Part shown: in pieces, positions 7,723-17,419 of the stretch
Layout: each line of letters opens with the position of its first letter
How positions within the stretch are numbered: position 1 is the first letter of the stretch
From: Acidobacteriota bacterium
GTDB taxonomy: Bacteria > Acidobacteriota > Vicinamibacteria > Vicinamibacterales > CAVVIG01
DNA: 64,000 nt
Reading direction: 5' to 3'
NCBI GenBank assembly: GCA_018268955.1
Contig: JAFDVO010000014.1
Coordinates: 1 to 64,000, forward strand
Made by a program: the position numbers and the translations under genes
Notes under the pieces: generated by a model
The model's database searches: none
Told to the model about the DNA's origin: nothing
What the model saw: only the letters and a program-made list of their open reading frames with translations

Positions 7723-10338
7723 GTGACCTTCTCGGGTGCCCGCGCCCTCCTGCTGGGCGCCCTGCTGCTCGGTGCCGCACCGGCTGCGGCCCAGGTCACC
7801 GCGCCGGCCACGCACTTTGGCTTCGAACTCGGCGCCGACCGCCGCCTCGCCACCGCAGACGCCATCGAGCAGTACTTCACGCTCGTCAGCACGCAGTCTG
7901 ACCGCGTCAAGCTGCTGGACCTCGGGCCGACCACCGAGAACCACCGCACGATCGCCGCGGTCGTCAGCGCACCGGCCAATATCCGCAACCTGGATCAGAT
8001 CCGTGCGGCGAACCTTCGGCTCTCGGATCCGGGACGGCTCGAGCCCCAGGATGCCGCGACAGCGATTGCCAGCCAGAAGGTGATTGTGGCAATCGGCGCA
8101 AGCATCCATTCCTCGGAAGTCGGCGGCACCCAGGCCGTGACGCAGCTGCTGCACGAGCTGACGAGCGCGACCGACCCTGGCACGCGCGCGATACTCGACA
8201 ACGTGGTGGTCGTCCTCATCCCGACGCTGAACCCTGATGGTCACCGGATGGTGACCGAGTGGTACGACAAGTACAAGGGCACCGCGTGGGAAGGCGGACC
8301 GATGCCCTGGCTCTACCACAAGTACGCCGGCCACGACGTCAACCGCGACATGTTCATGCTGAACCTCGCGGAGACCCGCAACCTCGCGCGGTTCATATAC
8401 AGCGACTGGCACCCGCAGGTCTTCCTCACGATGCACCAGATGGAAGACAACGGGCCGCGCTTCTTCGCTCCGCCGAATACCGACCCGATCGACCCGAACG
8501 CCGACCCGCTCATCTGGCGCTCCGCGGCGCTGCTTGGCGATGCGATCGCCATGCAAATGCAGCAGGAGCGGCGCTCCGGGGTCGTCACCGCGGCCAAGTA
8601 CGACTACTACTGGCCCGGGTTCGAGGACTCGGCGCCGCTGGGGCACAACACGGTCTGCCTCCTCACCGAGGTGGCGAGCGTCGACGTCGCGTCACCGGTC
8701 AACATCCCGGCAACGGAACTGCGCGCCGGCTTCAAGGGCCTGCTCTCGTACCGCCCGCAGATCAACTTCCCCGACCCGTGGCCCGGCGGCCGCTGGACGC
8801 TGCACGACATCGTCGAGTACGACCTCAGCGCCGTGCGAGGCCTGCTGTACGCGGCCAGTGCGTATCGTGAACCGCTGGTGCGCAACTTCTACGAGATGGG
8901 GCGACGCGCGATCGAGAAGGGCAGAGACGCGGCCCCCTTTGCGTTCATCATTCCGCCCGACCAGCAGGATCCGTATGCGACTGCACGTCTGGAGCAGTTG
9001 CTGCTCGACGGCGCCGTCGAAATCCAGCGTGCGATGGAGCCCTTCCGTGCCGATGGCGAACCGTACGCCGAAGGCACGGACATCGTCTTCCTCACGCAAC
9101 CGTATCGCGCGTACGTGAAGACGCTCCTCGAGGTTCAACACTACCCGGGCCGTCGTGGCATGCCGAACGCACCGGCTGAGCGCCCGTACGACGTCGCGGG
9201 CTGGACGCTGCCGCTGCAGATGGGCGTGAAGGTGATCACGATCGAGCGGCGCTTCGAGCCGCCGTCCCTCACGCGGCTCACCGCGCCGACGATACCGTCG
9301 GGCACGGTATGGGGCGAACGGAAGCCGGACTACTGGGTGATCGAAGGTCGGGGCACGGGCGCCGCCCTCGCGCTCAACAGGCTGGTTGCCGCAGGCGCGC
9401 AGCCGATGTGGACGACGGCGGGGATTGCCACGTCGGCGTTCCGCTACGAACCGGGCTCGTTCGTCGTGCCATACGCGAAGAGCGCGGAGTCGGCCGTCGC
9501 GGGCATCGCACGAACGCTCGGGCTGCGGGTCGACGGGCTGAAGGGTCGCCTGCCGCAGCAACTGCAGCCGATCGGACGTGCACGCACGGCGCTCTACCGG
9601 CCGTGGACCGCGAGCATCGACGAGGGGTGGACGCGCTTCCTGCTCGAACGGTTCGAATTCAGGTTCTCGACGCTCACCGACCAGCAGGTGCGCACCGGGA
9701 ACCTTCGCGCGCAGTTCGACGTCATCATCCTGCCGAATGTCCCAGGCGATCGACTCTCGTCGGGGTGGTCGGACGACGCGATGCCTCCGGAGTACACAGG
9801 TGGCCTGAGCCCCGCCGGTGTCGACGCGCTGCGCGCCTTCGTGCGCGCAGGCGGCACGCTCGTCTGCCTCGGGCAGTCGTCCGGCTTTGCCATCGGCGCG
9901 TTCGACCTGCCTGTCCGGGACGTCGCACGCGATGCAGACGACAAACTGTTCGTCCCAGGCTCCATCGTGCGCGTGGCGCTCGACCCGTCGCAGCCGCTGT
10001 CCTACGGGATGCCCGCGGACACGGCGGGGTTCTTCGTCTTCAGTTCCGTGTTCGGCGCCCTGTCCGCCGCCGGGCCTGGTGCGCCCTACGCTGAGCCGTC
10101 ACGCGCGGCGGGGATGAAGACCGTCGCGCACTATGGACAGCAGGACGTGGTCCTCAGCGGCTGGATTGAAGGCGAGGAGCTCCTCGCCGGCCGCTCGGCC
10201 GTCGTCGAGGCACCGATTGGCGCCGGACGCGTCGTCCTCTTCGGCTTCCCCGTCCAGCACCGCGCGCAGTCCTACGCGACCTTCCGCCTGCTCTTCAACG
10301 CGCTGTTCACCGCCGCGCAGCCACCGAACAAGAAGTAG
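7723..10338 (+). CDS. Secreted M14-family zinc carboxypeptidase-like protein
   Basis: An 871-residue exported protein with GTG start and a signal peptide ending near AAAQ (residue 24). The N-terminal half is an M14 metallopeptidase domain: zinc motif His129-x-x-Glu132 (SIHSSEVGG), a conserved LIPTLNPDGHRM block, HDVNRDMFM, and TEVAS as likely catalytic-Glu region. The C-terminal half (about 550-871) resembles the glutamine-amidotransferase-like fold seen after many acidobacterial M14 domains, with a GGTLVCLG motif. It probably degrades peptides in the periplasm or outside. A paralogue of the same layout lies at 45964-48747. Substrate unknown. Confidence 0.85.
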   Translation: MTFSGARALLLGALLLGAAPAAAQVTAPATHFGFELGADRRLATADAIEQYFTLVSTQSDRVKLLDLGPTTENHRTIAAVVSAPANIRNLDQIRAANLRLSDPGRLEPQDAATAIASQKVIVAIGASIHSSEVGGTQAVTQLLHELTSATDPGTRAILDNVVVVLIPTLNPDGHRMVTEWYDKYKGTAWEGGPMPWLYHKYAGHDVNRDMFMLNLAETRNLARFIYSDWHPQVFLTMHQMEDNGPRFFAPPNTDPIDPNADPLIWRSAALLGDAIAMQMQQERRSGVVTAAKYDYYWPGFEDSAPLGHNTVCLLTEVASVDVASPVNIPATELRAGFKGLLSYRPQINFPDPWPGGRWTLHDIVEYDLSAVRGLLYAASAYREPLVRNFYEMGRRAIEKGRDAAPFAFIIPPDQQDPYATARLEQLLLDGAVEIQRAMEPFRADGEPYAEGTDIVFLTQPYRAYVKTLLEVQHYPGRRGMPNAPAERPYDVAGWTLPLQMGVKVITIERRFEPPSLTRLTAPTIPSGTVWGERKPDYWVIEGRGTGAALALNRLVAAGAQPMWTTAGIATSAFRYEPGSFVVPYAKSAESAVAGIARTLGLRVDGLKGRLPQQLQPIGRARTALYRPWTASIDEGWTRFLLERFEFRFSTLTDQQVRTGNLRAQFDVIILPNVPGDRLSSGWSDDAMPPEYTGGLSPAGVDALRAFVRAGGTLVCLGQSSGFAIGAFDLPVRDVARDADDKLFVPGSIVRVALDPSQPLSYGMPADTAGFFVFSSVFGALSAAGPGAPYAEPSRAAGMKTVAHYGQQDVVLSGWIEGEELLAGRSAVVEAPIGAGRVVLFGFPVQHRAQSYATFRLLFNALFTAAQPPNKK

Positions 10339-10340
10339 GC

Positions 10341-10364
10341 GCGTTCCCGCGTTCCCGCGTTCCT
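10341..10364. repeat. Octamer array, GCGTTCCY, three copies
   Basis: GCGTTCCC twice and GCGTTCCT once, starting two bases after the M14 stop codon. Related to the GCATTCCT octads at 37737-37776. Confidence 0.75.
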
Positions 10365-10485
10365 GCCCGGCATCCGCCTTGCCCACGCAAGCAGGCGTTT
10401 CGCGCGAACGGCTCGATTTCCGAGCGTTTTCGCATGGTCGCGGCATGCGCGCTGCAATACGCGCGATCGTGCGGGCATCAGGGGT

Positions 10486-12930
10486 ATGGAGAATCTGCAG
10501 CCGAAGATTGGTGACCGCGTCCGGGTGCGGCAACGCACATGGGTCGTCCAGGATGTCGATACGCACCAGTCCTGCCGTGTCGTCACGCTCAGGAGCGACG
10601 CGCACGATGGACCGGCAACGATCCGGCGCGTCCTGCATCCGTTCGACGACATAGAGCCGACGGAGCACCAGCGCCGTACGCGTCTCGTCGGCGCCCGCGC
10701 GTGGCATCGCGCCTTCCACGCGCTCGGCCGGTCGCACGGCGGTGCGACGTCGCTGCGTGCCGTGCTCGACGCGCGGATGGACCTGCTGCCCTTCCAGCTC
10801 GAGCCAGCACTGTCACTCGTCGCGGGTCACGGCACGCGGTTCCTCCTCGCAGACGATGTGGGGCTCGGGAAGACGATGCAGGCACTGCTCTGTGCCGGTG
10901 AGATGCGTGCGCGCGGACTTGGCACGCGTGTGCTGGTGCTGACGCCCGCAGGGCTGCGCGAGCAATGGGTCTACGAGGCAGAGGCACGCGTCGGCCTGCC
11001 GCTCAGGCTCGTTGACCAGCTCACGATCAGGCGCCTCGCGGCCACGCTGCCGCCTGACATCAACCCCTGGACGACCGAGCCGTGCGTCGTGGCATCCATC
11101 GATTACGTGAAGCGGCCCGAGGTGCTTCCACTGGTCCGGGCCGCGGCGTGGGACATGGTGATCGTCGACGAAGCGCATGGAAGCTGCGGCGACTCCGACA
11201 GGCGAGACGCGGTGTCCGCGATCGCATCGCGAGCGCTCTTCGTGATCCTGCTGAGCGCGACGCCGCACAACGGGGACGAACACGCGTTTTCGTCGCTCTG
11301 CCACCTCGGACGGCTCGACGAGGAACTTGTGGTGTTTCGCCGGTCACGCACCGAAGCGGGCCGCGATCGTGGACGTCGTGTCCACACGCTGCGCGTCAGG
11401 CCCAGTCCCGCCGAGCGGCGCATGCACGCGGCCGTCGCGAGCCTCACGCGAGCGATCCGGCACGAGCGGGCCGAGCTGAGCCGCGACGCGTGGCTCCTCC
11501 TGTCGCTGCTGCACAAACGCGCGCTCTCGAGCGCTCATGCCTTGGCGGCGTCAGTGGAGCGCCGCCTGCAGTGCCTGGACGACGCGCCCACTCCCAGCGG
11601 CGCCCAGCTGCCACTGCCCCTGGACGATGAGACGGGCGAGCTCGATGGCGGTGACGCGCCGCCGATGTGGAACACGCCGGTGCTCGACGATCGCGGCCTG
11701 GAGCGACGGCTCTTCCAACAGGTCCTCGACGCCGCACGTGAAGCCCAGGGCTGCGAGGCCAAGCTCCGTCGGCTGCGGCGCTTGCTGCAGTCGGTCCACG
11801 AGCCGGTCATCGTCTTCACGGAATACCGGGACACGCTGCTCTACCTTCGCACCCAGGTGGCCTCCGAAGCGGTCGTCATTCACGGGGGTATGTCCCGCGA
11901 CCAGCGCCGCGCGGCACTCGAACAGTTCCGCGCCGGACGTGTCCTCCTCGCGACGGATGCCGCGGGCGAAGGGCTGAACCTGCACCATGAGTGCCGCACC
12001 GTGATCAACCTCGAGCTTCCCTGGAATCCGATGCGGCTCGAGCAGCGCATCGGACGGGTCGATCGGATCGGGCAGCGACGCCGGGTCCACGTGGTCCACC
12101 TGATCGCCAATGGCACGGGAGAGATGCGGCTGCTCGACCGGCTGGCCGCCCGGGTCACCCACGCACAGGATCGCGTGGCCGCACCGAACCCGCTCGGCGG
12201 TCGAGCGGAATGGACCGAGGAGGCATCCGCCGCGATCGTCGTGCTGCGCCGCAGCTCGGAGCACGCCGGGCCGGCCACGTCCACGCTGAGGACGCCACCG
12301 GTCCACCTGACGCGCCTCGTCGACGAGGCACTGCGGGAGGCTGAGCGGATCGAGTGCGTCCGCGCCTTCGCTGGGAATGGGCGCCGGCGGTCCGTTCCTG
12401 GCGTCTCTGCCGAGCCGGGTCGGGCCGCTTCAGCACCACTGCTGGACACGCTCGTCCTTCGCGCTCGTCGCCGCACCATGCGTCGTGCCCTGCGTGGGCG
12501 GCGGCTTCTCGTCTTCAGGAGCCAGCTGCTCGATGCGTCAGGGCGAGCCGTCGCGACGCACGTGCTCGGAGTGCTGGCGGACACCGGGTTGCCACACGAC
12601 TCCGCGATCCGCGCAGGCGCTGCCGCTGCGGCTCGCGCCGCGGCTGAATCGCATCACGATTCCGTCCAGGCCCACCATCGCCTCACCGCCACGCAGTTAC
12701 GGCGCGCACGAGCCATTGCCCGCCTGTGCAGGCCGCCCGGTGCCGAAGAGCAACCCGGGCTTTTCGATCGGCGCGTGGAGCATCTGGCGGCGGCGCGCGG
12801 CCGTGCGGTGCGCGAGGAACGCACGGTCGCCGAGGAGCGCCTCGCGCGCATCGCGACTGCCGCACGCGTCTGCATCGCCGAGCCCGAACTGATGCTGGTC
12901 GCGGTGCCCAGGCCAGACACGTGGCGATGA
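10486..12930 (+). CDS. SNF2/RapA-type DEAH helicase-translocase
   Basis: An 814-residue superfamily 2 ATPase. After a beta-rich N-terminus (1-95) come Walker A DDVGLGKT (123-130), DEAH (228-231) and SATPHN (257-262). The second RecA domain carries VFTEYRDTL, DAAGEGLNL, LPWNPMRLEQRIGRVDRIGQ; the arginine-finger motif VI is intact. Such enzymes translocate on dsDNA. The stop overlaps the start of the methylase gene (ATGA), so the two are made together. SNF2 helicase plus adenine methylase recalls DISARM (drmD/drmMI) and other restriction-like defence systems, but drmA/B/C are absent and no nuclease motif is seen here. Likely defence, unproven. Confidence 0.88.
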   Translation: MENLQPKIGDRVRVRQRTWVVQDVDTHQSCRVVTLRSDAHDGPATIRRVLHPFDDIEPTEHQRRTRLVGARAWHRAFHALGRSHGGATSLRAVLDARMDLLPFQLEPALSLVAGHGTRFLLADDVGLGKTMQALLCAGEMRARGLGTRVLVLTPAGLREQWVYEAEARVGLPLRLVDQLTIRRLAATLPPDINPWTTEPCVVASIDYVKRPEVLPLVRAAAWDMVIVDEAHGSCGDSDRRDAVSAIASRALFVILLSATPHNGDEHAFSSLCHLGRLDEELVVFRRSRTEAGRDRGRRVHTLRVRPSPAERRMHAAVASLTRAIRHERAELSRDAWLLLSLLHKRALSSAHALAASVERRLQCLDDAPTPSGAQLPLPLDDETGELDGGDAPPMWNTPVLDDRGLERRLFQQVLDAAREAQGCEAKLRRLRRLLQSVHEPVIVFTEYRDTLLYLRTQVASEAVVIHGGMSRDQRRAALEQFRAGRVLLATDAAGEGLNLHHECRTVINLELPWNPMRLEQRIGRVDRIGQRRRVHVVHLIANGTGEMRLLDRLAARVTHAQDRVAAPNPLGGRAEWTEEASAAIVVLRRSSEHAGPATSTLRTPPVHLTRLVDEALREAERIECVRAFAGNGRRRSVPGVSAEPGRAASAPLLDTLVLRARRRTMRRALRGRRLLVFRSQLLDASGRAVATHVLGVLADTGLPHDSAIRAGAAAAARAAAESHHDSVQAHHRLTATQLRRARAIARLCRPPGAEEQPGLFDRRVEHLAAARGRAVREERTVAEERLARIATAARVCIAEPELMLVAVPRPDTWR

Positions 12931-15900
12931 CCGGGTACGACGGCTACCTGCTCGCGAGTGAGTTCGTCCGTGCCCGCGCGTCGGAGCCGCATGCGCTGGC
13001 ATTCGCCCGCGACCGACAGGACGCGCTGAAGCGGTGGTGTGCGCACGCCCGTACGCTCGGCCCCGCGTCGCCGTACCGCGCGCTGCTCGATGTGGCGCTG
13101 TATCCGGTGCTGGATCTGCTCGGGTTCGAGGTGGCAGGACCGGCCGAGGTCGCGACCGGCCACGTGCGGGTCAGTGCCCGCGCGGCAGCGACCAAGGTCG
13201 CCGTGATCGTCACAACCTGGGGTGCACCGCTTGCGGCGTTCTGGCGCGAGGCGGTCACGCAGGCCGTCCGCACGGGTGCGGCCTGGTGCCTTCTCTGCAA
13301 CGGCACGCACCTGCGCCTCGTCCACGCGTCCAGGCTGCAATCGAGGCGGCACGCCGAGATCGACCTCGAAGCCGCGGCCGACGACCTGCTGACCGCGTCG
13401 GCGCTGTGGCTGCTGTTCCGCGCTGAGGCGCTGGTCGCACCCGAAGGCCACGTGGGCGTTGCGCAACTGATCGCGGAGGCTGACGACCACGCCACGGGTG
13501 TCTGTCGTTCGTTGCGAGCCGGCGTCCTCGAGGCGTCGTCCGAGGTGCTGCGGGCGCTCGTGGCACGGGAACGCGGCCGGCCTGTGCCCGACGTCTTCGA
13601 GCAGTCGCTGACGGTCGTCTACCGGCTGCTGTTCCTCTTCTTCGCCGAGGCGCGAGCCCTCGTACCTCTGTGGCATCCGGTGTATCGCGAGAGCTACAGC
13701 GTCCACACGCTGCGCGACGCCGCGCTCACCTCAGAAGCCACCGGCTTGTGGGACGCCCTGCGTGCGGTGGCGCGTCTCGCGCACGCAGGCTGCCAGGCCG
13801 GCGGGCTCAACGTCACGCCCTTCAACGGCCGCCTGTTCTCCCCGTCGCGCACGCCCCTTGCCGAACGCCGCGGCCTGGACGATGACGCTGCACGGCGGGC
13901 AATCGTCGCGCTCTCCACCCGCCCGGCTCGCGACGGCACGGCCCGCGAGCGCATCTCGTACCGTGACCTTGGTGTGGAGCAGCTCGGCGCCGTGTACGAG
14001 ACGCTGCTGGACTACGAACCGCGCGTGGAGCGAGGGCCGCGTGGACGCCTGCTCCGCGTCTCGCTGGAGCCCGGTTCCGGTGTCCGCAAGGCGACCGGCA
14101 CGTTCTACACGCCGCAGCCGATCGTCGAGTACCTCGTGCGCAACACGCTGTCGCCGCTTGTGCGCGACGCCACCCCAGAGGCGATCCTCGGGTTGCGCGT
14201 GCTCGATCCGTCGATGGGCAGCGGGGCCTTCCTGGTCGGTGCCTGCCGATTCCTGGCGGCGGCGTACGAGACGGCACTCATCGATCATGGTCGCTGCCAC
14301 GCGACGGACATCGGGCCAGGCGAGCGCGCCTCGATGCACCGGCTTGTCGCGGAGCGCTGCCTGTTCGGCGTCGACATCAACCCCACTGCCGTGCAGCTCG
14401 CCCGCCTGTCGCTGTGGCTCACGACGCTCGCGGCTGATCGGCCGCTCACGTTCCTGGATCATCATCTGCGGTGCGGCGACAGCCTGGCAGGCACATGGAT
14501 CGCCTGCCTGCGAACCTCTCCGATCCGCAGGATGCAGGGAGGCACGCTGCCCCTGTTTCCCGACGCGGCACAGGAGTCGGCGCTGGCTGGTGCGTTGCCC
14601 GTGCGCTTCCGCCTCGCGGAGGATCCGAACGACACACCGGCGCAGGTCCGCGCCAAGGAGCGGGCGCTCGCGGCGCTGGCGAAGGCCGACACACCGTTGG
14701 CGCGGTGGACACGCATCGCCGACCTCTGGTGCGCGGGCTGGCTGGCCGATCCTCCTGTCCCCGCGGCAGCGTATGCGGAACTCGCCGACGCCATCCTGAC
14801 GTGCCGCTCGGCGCTGCCGAGGGGGACCCAGCACTCGCTCCTCGACCGCGTGGCGCACACCGCGCGAGCGCAGCGGCTGTTCCACTGGGAGCTGGAGTTC
14901 CCGGAGGTGTTCTTCGATGAACACGGCCGGCGACGGGCGGATGCCGGGTTCGACGCGGTCCTCGGCAATCCACCCTGGGACATGGTGCGCGCCGATGGCG
15001 CGGGCGACAGGACCAGCGCCCGCGCGGAAGCTGCACGGCTGGTCCGCTTCGCCAGGGAATCGGGCGTGTACGAGGTACGTCCAGGTGGGCAGGTGAATCG
15101 GTACCAGCTGTTCACGGAGCGGGCGATCGCACTCACGCGACCGGGCGGACGCATCGGGCTCGTCCTGCCGTCGGGGATCGTTGCGGACAGCGGCAGCGCG
15201 CCGGTCCGTCGCCTGCTCTTCTCCCGCACGTCGGTCGATCACATCGTCGGCTTCGACAACCGTGCCGGCACGTTTCCGATTCATCGCAGCGTCCGCTTCG
15301 TGCTGCTGTCTGCCACCGCGGGTGGCGCCACAAGGGAGATGCACTGTCGTTTCGGAGAAACGAATGCAGCGAGCCTCCCTGATGCGCTGTCGGACGGAGG
15401 TGATCGATCCAGCTGGTATCCGCTGCGCGTCAGCCCGGCCCTGCTGCACAAGATCTCAGGCGAGGACCTCTCGGTCCCTGATGCGCGGACACCCGTGGAC
15501 CTCGCGCTCGTCGAGCGCGCGGCGGAGATCTGTCCCGCACTCGGCGCGGCTGACGGCTGGCAGGTCCACTTCGGGCGCGAGCTGAATGCGACCGAGGACA
15601 GCGACGTGCTCCGTCAGCACGACGCCGGGCTGCCCGTGCTGGAAGGCAAGCTGATCGAGCCGTTTCGCGCACGCGTGGACCTGGTGCGGTGGCGGATCGC
15701 TCCGGATGCCGCGGCAGAACGGATCGGCCCGCGAGCGGCGCGTCCGAGGCTCGCGTACCGGGACGTGGCAAGCGCGACCAACCGCGTCACGCTCATCGCC
15801 GCCCTGCTGCCAGCCCACACCGCCTCGACGCACACGCTCTTCTGCCTGAAGGAAGAGCTGCCCTTAGATGCGCAACAGGTGCTCTGCGCGCTTTTCAACA

Positions 15901-16196
15901 GCCTCGTCGTGAACTTCTTTGTCCGGATGCGGGTCTCCATTCATGTGACGACGAGCATCGTGGAACGGCTGCCGGTTCCGACGGCGGATCGGGTCGGTCC
16001 CTGGTGGGGCGAGTTGGCGGAGGGCGCCGCTCTCCTCTCGCGCGAGGACGCGCCGCATGTATTCGCGCGGCTCAACGCCATCGTCGCGAAGCTCTATGCG
16101 CTCGACGCGGCCGAGTTCGGCCATGTCCTCGCGACCTTTCCGTTGATTGACAGGTCCGACCGGGACGCGATGATGCGCGCCTTCGAAGAGCTCTAG
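12927..16196 (+). CDS. Eco57I-type adenine-specific DNA methyltransferase
   Basis: A 1089-residue class I SAM-dependent DNA methylase. Residues 1-350 are of unknown fold; no clear PD-(D/E)xK nuclease motif can be read. The methylase core starts at GTFYTPQPIVEYL (about 390), with the SAM motif LDPSMGSGAF near 425, acidic motif GVDINPTAVQLARLSL near 475 and catalytic NPPW near 680. The C-terminal part resembles the TaqI/Eco57I target-recognition region. Start at 12927 overlaps the helicase TGA; the longer frame upstream is helicase shadow. It probably modifies N6-adenine in an asymmetric site, as self-marking for a helicase-methylase defence or as a type IIG-like enzyme. Confidence 0.88.
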   Translation: MTGYDGYLLASEFVRARASEPHALAFARDRQDALKRWCAHARTLGPASPYRALLDVALYPVLDLLGFEVAGPAEVATGHVRVSARAAATKVAVIVTTWGAPLAAFWREAVTQAVRTGAAWCLLCNGTHLRLVHASRLQSRRHAEIDLEAAADDLLTASALWLLFRAEALVAPEGHVGVAQLIAEADDHATGVCRSLRAGVLEASSEVLRALVARERGRPVPDVFEQSLTVVYRLLFLFFAEARALVPLWHPVYRESYSVHTLRDAALTSEATGLWDALRAVARLAHAGCQAGGLNVTPFNGRLFSPSRTPLAERRGLDDDAARRAIVALSTRPARDGTARERISYRDLGVEQLGAVYETLLDYEPRVERGPRGRLLRVSLEPGSGVRKATGTFYTPQPIVEYLVRNTLSPLVRDATPEAILGLRVLDPSMGSGAFLVGACRFLAAAYETALIDHGRCHATDIGPGERASMHRLVAERCLFGVDINPTAVQLARLSLWLTTLAADRPLTFLDHHLRCGDSLAGTWIACLRTSPIRRMQGGTLPLFPDAAQESALAGALPVRFRLAEDPNDTPAQVRAKERALAALAKADTPLARWTRIADLWCAGWLADPPVPAAAYAELADAILTCRSALPRGTQHSLLDRVAHTARAQRLFHWELEFPEVFFDEHGRRRADAGFDAVLGNPPWDMVRADGAGDRTSARAEAARLVRFARESGVYEVRPGGQVNRYQLFTERAIALTRPGGRIGLVLPSGIVADSGSAPVRRLLFSRTSVDHIVGFDNRAGTFPIHRSVRFVLLSATAGGATREMHCRFGETNAASLPDALSDGGDRSSWYPLRVSPALLHKISGEDLSVPDARTPVDLALVERAAEICPALGAADGWQVHFGRELNATEDSDVLRQHDAGLPVLEGKLIEPFRARVDLVRWRIAPDAAAERIGPRAARPRLAYRDVASATNRVTLIAALLPAHTASTHTLFCLKEELPLDAQQVLCALFNSLVVNFFVRMRVSIHVTTSIVERLPVPTADRVGPWWGELAEGAALLSREDAPHVFARLNAIVAKLYALDAAEFGHVLATFPLIDRSDRDAMMRAFEEL

Positions 16197-16197
16197 C

Positions 16198-16539
16198 TCA
16201 CAACCGGCGATGGAACACCAACGCCGCGACGACGCCGGCGATCAACTCTGCGAGGACAATCGCCGTGAGTACCGTGAACGTCCAGTCCCGTCGGCGGCCG
16301 TACTCCACGACAGACGCCGCGACCCTCGCAACTGGCGTCATCATGAGCAGCACGAGCCCCAGCGTCAGCAGCAGTGCGGGGACCTGCCCTGCCCCGAGTG
16401 CCAGCGTGAGCAGCAGTCCCACGCTCAGCATCCCGGTGCTCGCGACCACGCCGATGCGCAGCACGCGTCCCAGCCGCGCTTCGATCTGTTCATCCGCCAG
16501 CCGGCGATCGGACGTGGCGCGGTCCTGAGGCGATGTCAT
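16198..16539 (-). CDS. DUF1634 membrane protein
   Basis: A 113-residue protein with three predicted membrane helices (about 26-46, 55-75, 88-110). The family is known as a frequent partner of TauE/SafE exporters, and here its start overlaps the exporter stop by four bases (ATGA). It converges with the methylase gene, two bases apart. Role in transport is inferred from the pairing only. Confidence 0.85.
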   Translation of the reverse strand: MTSPQDRATSDRRLADEQIEARLGRVLRIGVVASTGMLSVGLLLTLALGAGQVPALLLTLGLVLLMMTPVARVAASVVEYGRRRDWTFTVLTAIVLAELIAGVVAALVFHRRL

Positions 16540-17378
16540 GCGAGGCTCCGGTAGCACATCAGCGCCGACACCACGAAGAGCACCGCCGCCAGGAGGAGCT
16601 TGAGCGACCGGGCCGACGCCCGCTCGCCGAGCCGGCCGCCAATGGCCGTGCCCGCCTGCACGCCGAGGATCGCCGCTGCCGCAAGGGCGGGGACCAGCTG
16701 CCCGTTGCCGTAGTAGATGATCGCGCCCGCGGCGGCGGTCACCCCGATCATGAACGCGCTCGTTGCCGCGGCAGCGCGGAGCGGGACGCCACACCACGCG
16801 TTCAGGACCGGCACCTTGATGACGCCACCGCCGATGCCAAGCAGCGATGAGACGTTCCCCGCGACGAACGACGCGACAAGCGCCAGCGGCAGCCGCCTGA
16901 TCTTGTAGCTCACCGTGCCGCCGCTCTCCGCTTCGACGTAGCGTCCCCCGAGCACGCCGGGGTCCACATCGCCCACAAGCACGTTGCGTCTGTTCACGCG
17001 CGACAGCGTGGCGAGGCCGACGATGAGCGTGACGCCCGAGAAGATGCGCTCGAGGAGATGCGCCTCCAGATATTGCGCCGTGATGCCACCGAGCAGGCTC
17101 CCGGCGGCTGTGGCGACTTCCAGCACCATGCCGAGGCGGAAATTGATCAGGTGCGATCCGGTGCGCCCGGCCGACACCGCGCTCGAGGTGCCGATGACGG
17201 TGGCGAGGCTCGTCGCAGCGGTCACACCAATGGGCCAGCCCATCACGATCGTGAGGAATGGGACGAGGAAGATGCCGCCGCCAATCCCGAGCGTCGAACC
17301 GAGACCGCCAGCGACGGCGCCGCTGAAGAGAACAACCGCCACCACACTGGCGCTGACGACCGGCATGCTGGCTCCCAC
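16536..17378 (-). CDS. TauE/SafE-family sulfite/anion exporter
   Basis: A 280-residue inner-membrane protein with eight or so helices arranged as two similar halves; each half opens with the family's GIGGG motif (LGIGGGIFLVPFLT near 30 and LGIGGGVIKVPVL near 187). The family exports or imports sulfite, sulfoacetate or other small organosulfur anions. Cotranscribed with the DUF1634 gene. A start at the second Met (17366) is equally likely. Substrate cannot be read from sequence. Confidence 0.88.
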   Translation of the reverse strand: MGASMPVVSASVVAVVLFSGAVAGGLGSTLGIGGGIFLVPFLTIVMGWPIGVTAATSLATVIGTSSAVSAGRTGSHLINFRLGMVLEVATAAGSLLGGITAQYLEAHLLERIFSGVTLIVGLATLSRVNRRNVLVGDVDPGVLGGRYVEAESGGTVSYKIRRLPLALVASFVAGNVSSLLGIGGGVIKVPVLNAWCGVPLRAAAATSAFMIGVTAAAGAIIYYGNGQLVPALAAAAILGVQAGTAIGGRLGERASARSLKLLLAAVLFVVSALMCYRSLA

Positions 17379-17419
17379 GATAGCAGGGCACGTGCCCGCG
17401 TTTGCGGTAGATTCGAGGC

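Noticed and set aside
10486-16196. Complete DISARM system
   Set aside because: Only a DrmD-like helicase and a methylase are present; no drmA, drmB, drmC or PLD nuclease in the flanks, which hold an M14 peptidase and an exporter pair.
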